Shown piece by piece: positions 1-7,554 of a stretch of 39,513 bases of DNA (position 1 is its first letter; every line of letters starts with the position of its first letter). Origin of the DNA: an uncultured Clostridia bacterium (GTDB taxonomy: Bacteria > Bacillota > Clostridia > Oscillospirales > Oscillospiraceae); NCBI GenBank assembly GCA_946186375.1, contig CAMHMZ010000021.1, positions 1 through 39,513 of the forward strand. The letters are read 5' to 3'. The notes under the pieces were generated by a model. The model saw only the letters and a list, made by a program, of their open reading frames with translations, searched no databases and was not told where the DNA came from. The position numbers and the translations under genes are program-made.

Positions 1-89
1 TTCCAAAAAAGTGGCGGACGGAAGTGAGAGAAAGTTTGCAGTCACGGAGAGCAAGTTTCTACCACGGTGCCAAAATCCGCAATTCTGCA

Positions 90-170
90 GTTTTGCCCCT
101 CGCGGGAAACTTGTTGGGGAGTGCCTTCCCCAAACCCTGCTCATGCGCCCTTACGGGCGAGAAAGGAGGT
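90..170. other. candidate oriT region of the host element
   Basis: This non-coding stretch lies directly upstream of mobC, the usual place for the transfer origin of a MobC/relaxase pair. It holds an inverted repeat, TTGGGGA (114-120) and TCCCCAA (127-133), and a small GCCC-ttac-GGGC hairpin at 150-161. I do not recognise an exact nic sequence, so the call rests on position and structure only. Confidence 0.3.
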
Positions 171-176
171 CACACC

Positions 177-575
177 ATGCGAAAGAAATACAACACGCCC
201 CACCGCAGCCGCGTTGTGAAAACCCGGCTGTCCGAAGATGAGTATGCCGACTTCACAGCGCGGCTTGCGCCCTATGGTATCAGCCAGTCCGAATTTCTCC
301 GGCAGGCGATACGGCGGGCGACCATACGCCCGGTTGTCCATGTGTCGTCGGTCAATGACGAGTTGCTTTCCGCTGTCGGGAAGCTGACAGCCGAGTACGG
401 CAGGATCGGCGGCAACCTCAATCAGATTGCCCGGTATCTGAACGAATACGGCGTACCCTACAACACCCTTTCCGGCGAGGTACGCGCCGCCATATCCGAC
501 CTTGCCGTCCTCAAGTATGAAGTCCTCAAGAAAGTAGGTGACGCGGTTGGCAACACTCAAGCATATCAACTCTAA
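177..575 (+). CDS. mobC: MobC-like relaxosome accessory protein
   Basis: A 132-residue basic protein. The start at 177 is chosen because GAAAGGAGGT lies 6 bases upstream; the frame stays open further upstream but without a ribosome binding site. The N-terminal part (about residues 8-50: KTRLSEDEYADF, then GISQSEFLRQAIR) resembles a ribbon-helix-helix DNA-binding segment. The C-terminal part (GRIGGNLNQIARYLNE) is the conserved MobC block. Family members bind oriT and help the relaxase to nick. The gene overlaps the start of the relaxase gene, so the two are translationally coupled. It belongs to the outer (host) element. Confidence 0.85.
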   Translation: MRKKYNTPHRSRVVKTRLSEDEYADFTARLAPYGISQSEFLRQAIRRATIRPVVHVSSVNDELLSAVGKLTAEYGRIGGNLNQIARYLNEYGVPYNTLSGEVRAAISDLAVLKYEVLKKVGDAVGNTQAYQL

Positions 576-2172
576 AAACGCCGACTACGGAGCCGCCGAG
601 CAATATCTTCTCTTTGAGCATGACGAGTTTACCATGAAGCCCGTCCTTGATGAAACCGGCAGGCTTATCCCCCGCGAGGACTACCGGCTGTCCACGCTGA
701 ACTGCGACGGGGAGGATTTTGCCGTTGCGTGTATGCGGGCCAATCTCCGCTATCAGAAAAACCAGCGGCGGGAAGATGTGAAAAGCCACCACTACATCAT
801 CAGCTTTGACCCGCGGGACGGGCCGGACAACGGCCTGACCGTAGACCGGGCGCAGGCGTTGGGGGAACAATTCTGTAAAGAGCATTTTCCCGGCCACCAG
901 GCCCTTGTCTGCACCCACCCGGACGGGCATAACCACAGCGGCAACATTCATGTGCATATCGTCATAAACAGCCTGCGGATTGAGGAAGTGCCGTTCCTGC
1001 CCTACATGGACAGGCCGGCCGATACGAAAGTCGGCTGCAAGCACCGATGTACCGACGCTGCCCTGCGCTACTTCAAATCCGAAGTCATGGAGATGTGCCA
1101 CCGGGAGGGGCTTTATCAAATCGACCTCTTGAACGGCAGCAAGAACCGCGTCACCGACCGGGAGTATTGGGCGCAGAAAAAGGGACAGGCCGCGCTGGAC
1201 AAGCAGAACGCCCCCATGATTGCCGATAGTATCACGCCCCGGCAGACCAAGTTTGAAACGAACAAGGAGAAGCTGCGGCAGACCCTACGGAAAGCCCTTG
1301 CCACCGCCGCCAGCTTTGACGAGTTTTCCTCTCTGTTGCTGCAGGAGGGTGTGACCGTCAAGGAGAGCCGGGGGCGGCTTTCCTACCTCACGCCGGACAG
1401 GACAAAGCCAATTACCGCCCGGAAGCTGGGCGACGATTTTGACCGCGCCGCTGTCTTTGCCGTTTTAGAGCAAAACGCCGCCAGAGCAGCCGAAGCGCCA
1501 GCCAGATCCCCCGATCCCCCACGCACCATAAAAGACCGCTTGCAGGTTGCCAGAGCCGAGATAGCCGCCCCGAAACAGGACGGAGTGCAGCGGCTTGTGG
1601 ACATTGAGCAGAAAATGGCCGAGGGCAAAGGCCGGGGCTATGAACGCTGGGCGAAGATACACAATCTGAAGCAGGCCGCCAAAACGCTGTCCGTCTACCA
1701 GCAATACGGCTTTACTTCCCCGGAGCAGTTAGAAGCCGCCGTTGACACCGCCTATCAGAAAATGCGCCAGACCAGCGGCGAACTGAAAGCACTGGAAACG
1801 AAGCTGCAAGGGAAAAAGAAGTTGCAGCGGCAGGTGTTGGCCTACGCCCAGACCAAGGCCGCCCGCGACGGGCTGCGGGCACAGAAATCCGAGAAAGCCC
1901 GCGCCGCATACCGGCAGGCCCATGAGAGCGATTTTATCATAGCCGACGCAGCAGCCCGGTATTTCAAGGCGCATGGCATTACCAAGCTGCCCGCCCGGAA
2001 AGCGTTGCAGGCCGAGATCGAGCAGCTTATCTCCGAGAAAGACGGCCTGTATAACACCTATCACGAACAGAAACAGCGGTTCAAGGAGTTGCAGACCGTC
2101 AAGCGGAACATCGACCAGATTTTGCGCCGGGACGAGCCGCACCGCAGAAAGGAGCAGAGCCATGAGCGATAA
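538..2172 (+). CDS. MobP-type relaxase of the host element
   Basis: A relaxase/mobilisation nuclease of about 540 residues. The HUH metal-binding motif is visible (THPDGHNHSGN followed by IHVHIVINS, about residues 122-142), with the N-terminal nucleophile region (NADYGAAEQYL, about 13-23). The C-terminal half is a long charged helical region. The start is GTG 538 or, more like the family's usual MATLKHI start, TTG 547 with AGGTG 6 bases upstream. Both overlap the mobC 3' end. Relaxases of this kind nick oriT, bond covalently to the DNA and pilot it into a conjugative pore. It is highly similar from memory to relaxases widespread in gut Clostridia elements. No pore genes are in the window, so transfer would need a helper. 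Confidence 0.9.
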   Translation: MTRLATLKHINSKNADYGAAEQYLLFEHDEFTMKPVLDETGRLIPREDYRLSTLNCDGEDFAVACMRANLRYQKNQRREDVKSHHYIISFDPRDGPDNGLTVDRAQALGEQFCKEHFPGHQALVCTHPDGHNHSGNIHVHIVINSLRIEEVPFLPYMDRPADTKVGCKHRCTDAALRYFKSEVMEMCHREGLYQIDLLNGSKNRVTDREYWAQKKGQAALDKQNAPMIADSITPRQTKFETNKEKLRQTLRKALATAASFDEFSSLLLQEGVTVKESRGRLSYLTPDRTKPITARKLGDDFDRAAVFAVLEQNAARAAEAPARSPDPPRTIKDRLQVARAEIAAPKQDGVQRLVDIEQKMAEGKGRGYERWAKIHNLKQAAKTLSVYQQYGFTSPEQLEAAVDTAYQKMRQTSGELKALETKLQGKKKLQRQVLAYAQTKAARDGLRAQKSEKARAAYRQAHESDFIIADAAARYFKAHGITKLPARKALQAEIEQLISEKDGLYNTYHEQKQRFKELQTVKRNIDQILRRDEPHRRKEQSHER

Positions 2173-2548
2173 CCTGCCCCACATGGACTACCGCCAGCAC
2201 CGGCGGGCGCGGCGGCTGGTACATGAGTGCTGTAACTACGACGAGGGGAACTGCCTGCTGTTGGACGACGGGGAGCCTTGCGTGTGCGTCCAGAGCATTT
2301 CCTATTCCCTCATGTGCCACTGGTTCCGTGTGGCTGTCCTGCCCCTTGACGGGGAGCTGGCCGCAGCCCTCTTGTGCCGGGGAAGCCGGAAACGGTGTGC
2401 CGTCTGCGGGGCGGCCTTTGTCCCCAAATCCAACCGGGGAAAATACTGCCCCGACTGCGCCGGGCGCATGAAGAAAATCAAAGCCGCCGAGAGAAAGCGG
2501 AAACAAAGGCAGAGATGTCACGCTTTAGAGCCTTTCAAACCCGCATAA
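2162..2548 (+). CDS. Cys_rich_VLP-type zinc-ribbon protein
   Basis: A 128-residue protein whose start overlaps the relaxase stop by 11 bases and has AAAGGAG upstream. It has cysteines in CCNYDEGNC and CVCVQS, and a C-terminal zinc finger, CAVCGAAF ... YCPDC (about residues 80-101), followed by a very basic tail (AERKRKQRQR). This matches the small cysteine-rich VLP protein that regularly follows relaxase genes in Clostridia elements. Its function is unknown; zinc binding and nucleic-acid contact are inferred from the cysteines and the basic tail. The C-terminal finger resembles those in two proteins of the inner element. Confidence 0.75.
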   Translation: MSDNLPHMDYRQHRRARRLVHECCNYDEGNCLLLDDGEPCVCVQSISYSLMCHWFRVAVLPLDGELAAALLCRGSRKRCAVCGAAFVPKSNRGKYCPDCAGRMKKIKAAERKRKQRQRCHALEPFKPA

Positions 2549-2620
2549 ATCAAGGCTTTTTTCGTGGGTGTCAAAGGGTACGCGATACATTTATCCTTTT
2601 CCCCCGGAAACGGCGTTTTA

Positions 2621-3415
2621 ATGCGTGACAATACGCCAAAATCAACCCGAACACAGGGAGGTGATCCTATCGCTGATTATATCAGGGCAGACACGCGGCT
2701 GCCCGCCTATCTGCCGTATCCCCGTTTCCTGCTGAAAATGGAGATTTCACAGACCGCCAAGCTGCTGTATTCGCTGCTGTTAGACCGTTCCACCCTCTCC
2801 CAGAAAAACAAGTGGCTGGACGACGAGGGCAGGATTTATATTATCTATCCCATCGCGGAGATAGCAGAAATACTGGATAAAGGCAGCACCACCATCAAGG
2901 GGGCGCTTAATGAACTGGACACGGCGGGGCTGTTGGAACGGGAACGGGGCGGCTTCTCCGCACCGAACCGGCTTTATGTCAAAGTACCGCCAGTGCCACA
3001 GGTACAGTTTTCAGACCAACTGATGGCCGGAAGTCCGCCCCTCATAGAGCCGGAAAACCGTCCTACTGATGGTCAGAAAACCGACCTTATGATGGTCGGA
3101 AAACCGTCCCCTAACCAAACTACTATAAACAACCTTACAGAGAGCCAAACAAAGGGAGTGAGTGGGGGGCCGTCCGCGCCCTATGGCCGATATGGAAATA
3201 TTTTTCTGTCACAGACCGAATACGACGAGTTGCAGGCAGAGTACCCTGACAGGCTGGAACGGTTCATCGAGGAAATGAGCCGCTACCTTGCCGCCAACGG
3301 GAAAAGCTACCAGAACTATGCCGCCGCCCTGCGGATATGGGCGGGGAACGACAAAAAGGAAGCCCCTAAAAAGGGCATACCAGACTACTCATGCAAGGAG
3401 GGCGAGAGTTTATGA
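2621..3415 (+). CDS. repA: RepA-N-type replication initiator protein
   Basis: A 264-residue protein. The N-terminal block (RADTRLPAYLPYPRFLL, ISQTAKLLYSLLLDR, DDEGRIYIIYPIAEIAE, STTIKGALNELDTAGLLER) is the RepA_N winged-helix domain of Gram-positive plasmid and ICE initiators. A low-complexity linker and a short C-terminal helical domain follow. The start is uncertain. ATG 2621 opens the frame, but a near-perfect anti-16S sequence, GGGAGGTGATCC (2656-2667), lies just before an in-frame ATC at 2669, at the residue where homologues tend to begin. Its stop overlaps the next gene by ATGA. It probably initiates replication of the host element, with the DnaC-like loader encoded downstream. Confidence 0.8.
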   Translation: MRDNTPKSTRTQGGDPIADYIRADTRLPAYLPYPRFLLKMEISQTAKLLYSLLLDRSTLSQKNKWLDDEGRIYIIYPIAEIAEILDKGSTTIKGALNELDTAGLLERERGGFSAPNRLYVKVPPVPQVQFSDQLMAGSPPLIEPENRPTDGQKTDLMMVGKPSPNQTTINNLTESQTKGVSGGPSAPYGRYGNIFLSQTEYDELQAEYPDRLERFIEEMSRYLAANGKSYQNYAAALRIWAGNDKKEAPKKGIPDYSCKEGESL

Positions 3416-4254
3416 AGAATGAAATCAACGCGGTTTTGGAGAATATGACGACCACCATCCCGGAGCCGGAGGACTACACCGGCGAGGACGGTTTACTGTA
3501 CTGCGGCAAGTGCCGCAAGCCGAAAGAAGCCTATTTTGCGCCGGATAAGGCCGCTATCTTCGGGCGCGACCGCCACCCGGCAGAGTGCGACTGCCAGAGA
3601 ACCGCCCGCGAGGAACGGGAAGCCGCCGAAAAGCGGCGCAGACACCTTGACACCGTGGAAGAACTGAAACGCCGGGGCTTTACCGACCCCACCATGCGGG
3701 ACTGGACTTTCGAGAACGACAACGGCAGGAACCCGCAGACCGGGCTTGCCCGCCGGTATGTGGAGCATTGGGAAGATATGCGGACAGACAATATCGGCTG
3801 CCTGTTCTGGGGCGGCGTAGGCACCGGCAAAAGCTACCTTGCAGGCTGTATCGCAAACGCCCTCATGGAGAAAGAAATCCCCGTCCGCATGACGAACTTT
3901 GCTCTTATCCTCAATGACCTTGCCGCCAGCTTTGAGGGGCGCAACGAGTACATTTCCCGCCTTTGTCGTTATCCGCTGCTGATCCTTGACGACTTCGGCA
4001 TGGAACGCGGGACGGAATACGGGCTGGAACAGGTGTTCAATGTGATTGACAGCCGTTACCGCAGCGGCAAGCCGCTGATCGTCACGACCAACCTTACGCT
4101 GGACGACCTGCACAACCCGGAGGACACCGCCCATTCCCGGATTTATGACCGCCTGCTTTCCATGTGCGTCCCGGTACGCTTTACCGGCGACAACTTCCGG
4201 CAGGAAACCGCCAAGCGGAAAATGGAGAGCATGAAGAAACTGATTACCGACTGA
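3412..4254 (+). CDS. DnaC-like helicase-loader AAA+ ATPase
   Basis: A 280-residue ATP-binding protein. The start MKNEIN overlaps the repA stop (ATGA) and has AAGGAGGGCGAGAG upstream. It has an N-terminal zinc ribbon (CGKC ... CDC, about residues 26-57), Walker A GGVGTGKS (about 130-137) and Walker B LLILDDFGME (about 184-193). The arginine-rich C-terminal AAA+ part is typical of DnaC/IstB. The family loads replicative helicase at an origin. Directly following RepA, it forms a two-gene replication module of the host element. Confidence 0.9.
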   Translation: MKNEINAVLENMTTTIPEPEDYTGEDGLLYCGKCRKPKEAYFAPDKAAIFGRDRHPAECDCQRTAREEREAAEKRRRHLDTVEELKRRGFTDPTMRDWTFENDNGRNPQTGLARRYVEHWEDMRTDNIGCLFWGGVGTGKSYLAGCIANALMEKEIPVRMTNFALILNDLAASFEGRNEYISRLCRYPLLILDDFGMERGTEYGLEQVFNVIDSRYRSGKPLIVTTNLTLDDLHNPEDTAHSRIYDRLLSMCVPVRFTGDNFRQETAKRKMESMKKLITD

Positions 4255-4268
4255 AAGGAGTATTGCCT

Positions 4269-4463
4269 ATGGCAGATAACAAGCAGCACGACACCCGCAC
4301 CACCCGCCGCCCTGACTGTGTGACGGAAATCCGCATGGGCAATTCCGTCCTTGTCGTGTCCGGCTATTTCAAGAAAGACACCACAACCACAGCCGCCGAC
4401 AAAATGGCGCGGGTACTGGAAGCGGAAGCCGCTGCTACACAGGAGCCGACTTATCCGGCGTGA
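4269..4463 (+). CDS. tnpW: TnpW-like transposon-encoded protein (host element)
   Basis: A 64-residue protein with GAAAGGAG upstream. The core TEIRMGNSVLVVSGYF followed by TAADKMARVLEAE matches small TnpW-type proteins that precede the large serine recombinase in Tn4451-like elements. The molecular function is unknown. It lies about 500 bp upstream of the recombinase gene that is interrupted at 5050. Confidence 0.7.
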   Translation: MADNKQHDTRTTRRPDCVTEIRMGNSVLVVSGYFKKDTTTTAADKMARVLEAEAAATQEPTYPA

Positions 4464-4527
4464 ACCGGGGCATGGAAAAGCGGCCATGCCAGGGAGCATG
4501 ACCGCTGGAACGAAAATCGGAAGTGCT

Positions 4528-4728
4528 TTAGCAATTCTTAATCTCATTCTCTATAAAATAATTTGCAATTTCAAAGGCTTTTATTCTTCTCTTTGCCAAT
4601 GTGATTTGTGATTTATAACGCTCGGAATTATCCTTTGATTCAAATGTTTTTACTGTTTCTCTTAGCTTGTGCAGAGTTGAATCAATTTGCCTTTTGGCCG
4701 CGGTTAATTCATCTATTGTATACTTCAT
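4528..4728 (-). CDS. small conserved helical protein
   Basis: A 66-residue protein starting MKYTIDELTA, chosen over an upstream start because AAAGGAGAAAAC immediately precedes it. It is rich in Lys and Glu and predicted wholly helical (KRQIDSTLHKLRET ... YKSQITLAKRRIKAFEIA). It is transcribed against the flanking host-element genes. I have seen similar short proteins beside clostridial recombinases but cannot name a function. The local AT content is higher than in the neighbouring genes. Confidence 0.55.
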   Translation of the reverse strand: MKYTIDELTAAKRQIDSTLHKLRETVKTFESKDNSERYKSQITLAKRRIKAFEIANYFIENEIKNC

Positions 4729-4953
4729 GTTTTCTCCTTTAACTTCTGATTTTTTTGTTAAATCAGAGTATACCACGGAGTTATGAACTTTTCTACTGCA
4801 AATATGGGACGACAACCCATACCATAAAAATCGGAAAATTGAAAAGCTGTAAAGAAGCAAATTTAACGCTTTTGCCGCTGTACAGCCCCCGCCGTTCCGT
4901 GGTACAATGAAACCACGGAATAGTGGGGCTGGCTGTCGGAAACGGAGGATTTT

Positions 4954-5097
4954 ATGTTAAGACAAGCCACCCAAAACCTCATTACCGCCCTTTATCCGAG
5001 ATTGTCCCACGAGGATGAATTGCAAGGCGAGAGTAATTCCATATCGAACCATGATGTAATTTGTAAAGGAAGGTTTTATCCTTCTATTACATCATGA
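4954..5097 (+). pseudogene. large serine recombinase of the host element, 5' fragment
   Basis: The gene starts with ATG 4954, preceded by ACGGAGG. It encodes MLRQATQNLITALYPRLS, with the catalytic serine at residue 18, then HEDELQGESNSISN. After codon 32 the frame leaves the family consensus (HDVICKGR...) and stops at 5095-5097. The lost continuation QKRILETYAKQNGFTNLR is found in frame at 39460-39513. The gene was intact (...SISNQKRILE...) and is disrupted by a 34-kb insertion between. Excision of the insert would restore it exactly. Confidence 0.93.
5050..5096. repeat. left-end inverted repeat (attL, element side)
   Basis: CATGATGTAAT (5050-5060) and ATTACATCATG (5086-5096) are exact 11-bp inverted repeats. 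The inner arms AAGGA (5066-5070) and TCCTT (5079-5083) extend the symmetry to a 47-bp structure. The left arm contains the crossover CA (5050-5051) and the motif TTTGTAAAGGA (5060-5070) that mirrors the element's right end. The right arm is therefore an inverted second copy of the attachment half-site. It could be an additional recombinase-binding site or a hairpin. The structure is seen; the role is inferred. Confidence 0.7.
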
Positions 5098-5150
5098 CTG
5101 CGGCTCGTTTGTGGGAAATGGCTCGACAGTTATGGGAAAGGAGGAAAACG

Positions 5151-5168
5151 AGCCCGAAGGGGCTTTTT
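5151..5168 (+). terminator. short intrinsic terminator upstream of tnpV
   Basis: AGCCC (5151-5155) and GGGCT (5160-5164) form a short GC stem followed by TTTTT. It lies between the left end and tnpV and could stop transcription entering from the broken host recombinase promoter. The stem is short, so confidence is moderate. Confidence 0.45.
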
Positions 5169-5210
5169 CTTGTAACTGTAAGTTTCATTTTATGAAAGGA
5201 GCCATTAACT

Positions 5211-5561
5211 ATGGAAATCACGTATTCTCAATGTGGGGGCTATCTCATTCCCAATCTTGTTCTTGCTGAGGAAGAGCAGCAGCCAGTTGGAAAGTTTGGT
5301 CGCATGCGCAAGCGGTATCTGAAAGAACATCAACCGGTCGTATATTACAATCTTCTGTTGTCAGGCAAGCTGAATCAGCATCTTGCCGAAATTGATCAAA
5401 CCTGCATGGACCGGATCGAGCTGATTGCCCAGCAGATGAAGGTCCAGCAAGGCGCAACCGAAGCTCTCAAAGCCACCGATCAAATGGAGTGGGTCAGACG
5501 GATGAACAGCATCCTAAGCCGCGCCGAAGAGATTGTGCTGCACGAACTCGTGTACTGCTGA
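5211..5561 (+). CDS. tnpV: TnpV-like transposon-encoded protein
   Basis: A 116-residue protein with GAAAGGAG upstream of ATG 5211. Diagnostic stretches are YSQCGGYLIPNLVLAEEE, GRMRKRYLKEH, NLLLSGKLNQHLAEID and EWVRRMNSILSRAEEIVLHE, matching the TnpV family of Tn4451-like elements. It is the first gene inside the left end, a position typical of accessory recombination genes. TnpV proteins have been proposed to be excisionase-like, but no motif here proves that. The next gene follows after 13 bases and is probably co-transcribed. Confidence 0.8.
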   Translation: MEITYSQCGGYLIPNLVLAEEEQQPVGKFGRMRKRYLKEHQPVVYYNLLLSGKLNQHLAEIDQTCMDRIELIAQQMKVQQGATEALKATDQMEWVRRMNSILSRAEEIVLHELVYC

Positions 5562-5574
5562 GGAGGGTGCCGGA

Positions 5575-5856
5575 ATGCTTGTTTTGGAAGACCTTTATAT
5601 AGGTAATGTGCGTCCGGGCGAGCGAATGTTCAAGCGAAACAGCCAGTACGCCAAGGCGCTGGATGAAACTGTAAAAGCCGGGGATGCGCTAACCGCCTCC
5701 TTATCGGAAAAACAAAAGGAATTCTTCGAAGAATACATGACAGCCCAGCGAGAGGTCAACATTTTGACCGACTGCGAAACTTTTTGCTACGGATTCAAGG
5801 TCGGCGCAAAGATCATGATGGATATCTTGATCGAAGGTCAAATGAGAGAAATATAA
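5575..5856 (+). CDS. DUF6809-like small protein
   Basis: A 93-residue protein with GAGGAGGG upstream. The pattern (MLVLEDLYIGNVRPGER, YAKALDETVKAGDAL, LSEKQKEFFEEYMTAQREVN, FCYGFKVGAKIMMDIL) matches the small DUF6809-type proteins found with clostridial transposon genes. It is predicted all-helical and its function is unknown. It ends in a terminator shared with the opposing mmcQ-like gene. Confidence 0.65.
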   Translation: MLVLEDLYIGNVRPGERMFKRNSQYAKALDETVKAGDALTASLSEKQKEFFEEYMTAQREVNILTDCETFCYGFKVGAKIMMDILIEGQMREI

Positions 5857-5909
5857 AAAAGGCCAAGAGTTATGGCAGATGTATCTGTCACAATTCTTGG
5901 CCTTTTTTT
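5855..5909. terminator. bidirectional terminator between convergent genes
   Basis: AAAAAAGGCCAAGA (5855-5868) pairs with TCTTGGCCTTTTTTT (5895-5909), a strong stem with a T-run in both directions. It ends the tnpV/DUF6809 unit on the plus strand. On the minus strand its arm lies inside the last codons of the mmcQ-like gene, an economical overlap. Confidence 0.85.
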
Positions 5910-6283
5910 GACCTGTGTGAAGCTGTGAGAAGGAAACTCCGGTCAATATGAGATTTAATATCTTCCAATGCGACGGTTCCATCCAATAGGATCGTGATCC
6001 ACGCTCGCTCACCAAAGCCGAGGCCAGGGAAAAAGCCTTCCTGCTCCTGAAGAATGTCTTTCAACAGCAGATCTCCGACCTTCAGTGTGAGAACATCAAT
6101 AGGCGACTCGTCCTTCAATCCAAGCTTGGTCAGCGGCACAGTGGCTGCAATCGCATAGATCCGCTGGTTATCCTTGTGCCGGAAAACGATATAGGCCGGA
6201 GCACGAAGCCAGGGGCGCTCCGCCTCGCCACCATATTTGGCGGCAATGAATTGGATGACATCGGGTAAAAGGGATGTTTGCAT
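5888..6283 (-). CDS. MmcQ/YjbR family protein
   Basis: A 131-residue protein. The family signature includes an N-terminal helix (VIQFIAAKYG), a strand (PAYIVFRHKDNQRIYAIAA), and the C-terminal GFGERAWITILLDG ... IKSHIDRSFLLTA, where YjbR/MmcQ proteins carry the W-x-x-hydrophobic strand and a DNA-binding-like fold. The biochemical role is unknown. It is the last gene of a minus-strand run beginning at 8316 and lies 19 bp after the Fe-S flavoprotein gene. Its stop overlaps the bidirectional terminator. Confidence 0.75.
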   Translation of the reverse strand: MQTSLLPDVIQFIAAKYGGEAERPWLRAPAYIVFRHKDNQRIYAIAATVPLTKLGLKDESPIDVLTLKVGDLLLKDILQEQEGFFPGLGFGERAWITILLDGTVALEDIKSHIDRSFLLTASHRSKKGQEL

Positions 6284-6302
6284 CGTTTTTACAAGTTCCC
6301 GA

Positions 6303-6941
6303 TCAGTCAGCCCGGATCAAAGCTTTCCCCATTTCAAAGGCTTTCTGCATCTCCTGCGGGAAGACTGTCTCATGCCGTAGCTTTTTGGCCTCCCCATCAA
6401 AATACCAGGGCCAGTCCGTCTTGCTGTAGTCCTTGAGCTGCAGCGTGTCACCACTGATGAGAAGTTCGGTGGGGCCGACGAACCCGCTCAGTGTGCGCTG
6501 GTAGTTCCGCATCAGGTTCAGGTATCCGGTATCCGGCGCGTTGCTGGTCATGATGAGCAAAACCGGGATCGGATTCGGGTTGCAGCAGGGGGTATCCGCG
6601 TTGTAGGTGAGATTCTGGAACACCAGCCGCTCATACAGCGCACGGAAGGAGGCGCTCATTTCCCCAAGATAATTGGGAGAACCGATGATCAGGCCATCGG
6701 ATTCCCGGATAGCGTCCAGCACCGGCGTCAAACCGTCGCGGCAGATGCAGTGGCCCTTGTTCTTTTCCTTCTTGCAACCAAAGCAGGAGATGCAGCCTGT
6801 ATACTTTTCCAGCCGATACAGATCAAACTTCTCAACGACCGCCCCGGCGGCTTCGGCGCCCTTGACGGCCTCGGTCACAAGGCTGTCGGTGTTCCAGCCC
6901 TTGCGCGGGCTGGCATTGACAGCGACGATTTTCTTAGTCAT
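6303..6941 (-). CDS. iron-sulfur flavoprotein, NAD(P)H-dependent oxidoreductase family
   Basis: A 212-residue flavodoxin-fold protein. The FMN phosphate loop is NASPRKGWNTDSL (about residues 9-21). The cysteine cluster C-x2-C-x2-C-x8-C-x-C (about 50-67, CISCFGC...) resembles the compact [4Fe-4S] site of Isf proteins. SPNYLGEMSASFRALYERL is the flavin-binding/dimer region. Family members shuttle electrons between ferredoxin or rubredoxin and acceptors, often protecting against O2, peroxide or quinones. Its start overlaps the flavin-reductase stop by 8 bases. Confidence 0.82.
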   Translation of the reverse strand: MTKKIVAVNASPRKGWNTDSLVTEAVKGAEAAGAVVEKFDLYRLEKYTGCISCFGCKKEKNKGHCICRDGLTPVLDAIRESDGLIIGSPNYLGEMSASFRALYERLVFQNLTYNADTPCCNPNPIPVLLIMTSNAPDTGYLNLMRNYQRTLSGFVGPTELLISGDTLQLKDYSKTDWPWYFDGEAKKLRHETVFPQEMQKAFEMGKALIRAD

Positions 6942-7539
6942 GGCTTTTTGCCTCCCATGCTTTCATGATTTCAATTCCCGGACGGAAAGCGTCAGCGAGC
7001 TTGTCACCCAGCCCCAGATAAAGCCCCTCTTCCTCGTCGTAGAGGATGGGCTGCAGCTTTTCCACCACGATACGGCCTCTCTCGTTCAGGATGGACTCGT
7101 CCGCCAGGATACGCTTGACTTCACCCGTCACCTGCATATGACTGCCAATCGTGACGGTATGGATGATCTCACACTCCAGCGACAGCGGCAGTTCGTTGAT
7201 GATCGGCGCATGGACGGTCTGCGCCGGACTTGTGGTAAAGCCGATGTTTTTGAGCTTATCCGTTTTATAGCCGGATTCCACGCCCAGATAGTCTGCTTCC
7301 CTCACCTGATGAGCGCCGGGAAAGCCGAGGACAAAAGCCTTTGTCTCCAGCATATCCTTGAGGGTTTTCCGCTTCTGTGTGGCGTTGATCCCAACGGTCA
7401 CGCATGGCGGCACGTGGCTGCTGACCATATAGAAGGCCAGGGTGCAGGCGTCGGCCTTGCCATCCGGGTCATAGGCCGAGACGATAACCGTTTCCGTCGG
7501 CGCAACGACAGCGCGCAGCTTTAATTCCTTCTTTGCCAT
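6934..7539 (-). CDS. flavin reductase-like (split-barrel FMN) protein
   Basis: A 201-residue protein. ATG 7539 is preferred over TTG 7548 because AAAGGAG lies about 10 bases upstream of the ATG and only 1 base from the TTG. The flavin reductase-like fold is shown by VIVSAYDPDGKADACTLAFY, PPCVTVGINATQKRKTLKD, FVLGFPGAHQVREADYLG and SLECEIIHTVTIGSHMQV. Such proteins reduce FMN with NAD(P)H or pass electrons to partners. It sits between EFR1 and the Fe-S flavoprotein in one overlapping operon, suggesting an electron-transfer chain. Confidence 0.85.
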   Translation of the reverse strand: MAKKELKLRAVVAPTETVIVSAYDPDGKADACTLAFYMVSSHVPPCVTVGINATQKRKTLKDMLETKAFVLGFPGAHQVREADYLGVESGYKTDKLKNIGFTTSPAQTVHAPIINELPLSLECEIIHTVTIGSHMQVTGEVKRILADESILNERGRIVVEKLQPILYDEEEGLYLGLGDKLADAFRPGIEIMKAWEAKSHD

Positions 7540-7554
7540 AGTCAGCAAGCTCCT

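Noticed and set aside
5050-5096. Left-end inverted repeat as a plain transcription terminator
   Set aside because: The long loop-side arms lack a T-run and the left arm coincides with the crossover and attachment motif; att function explains it better.
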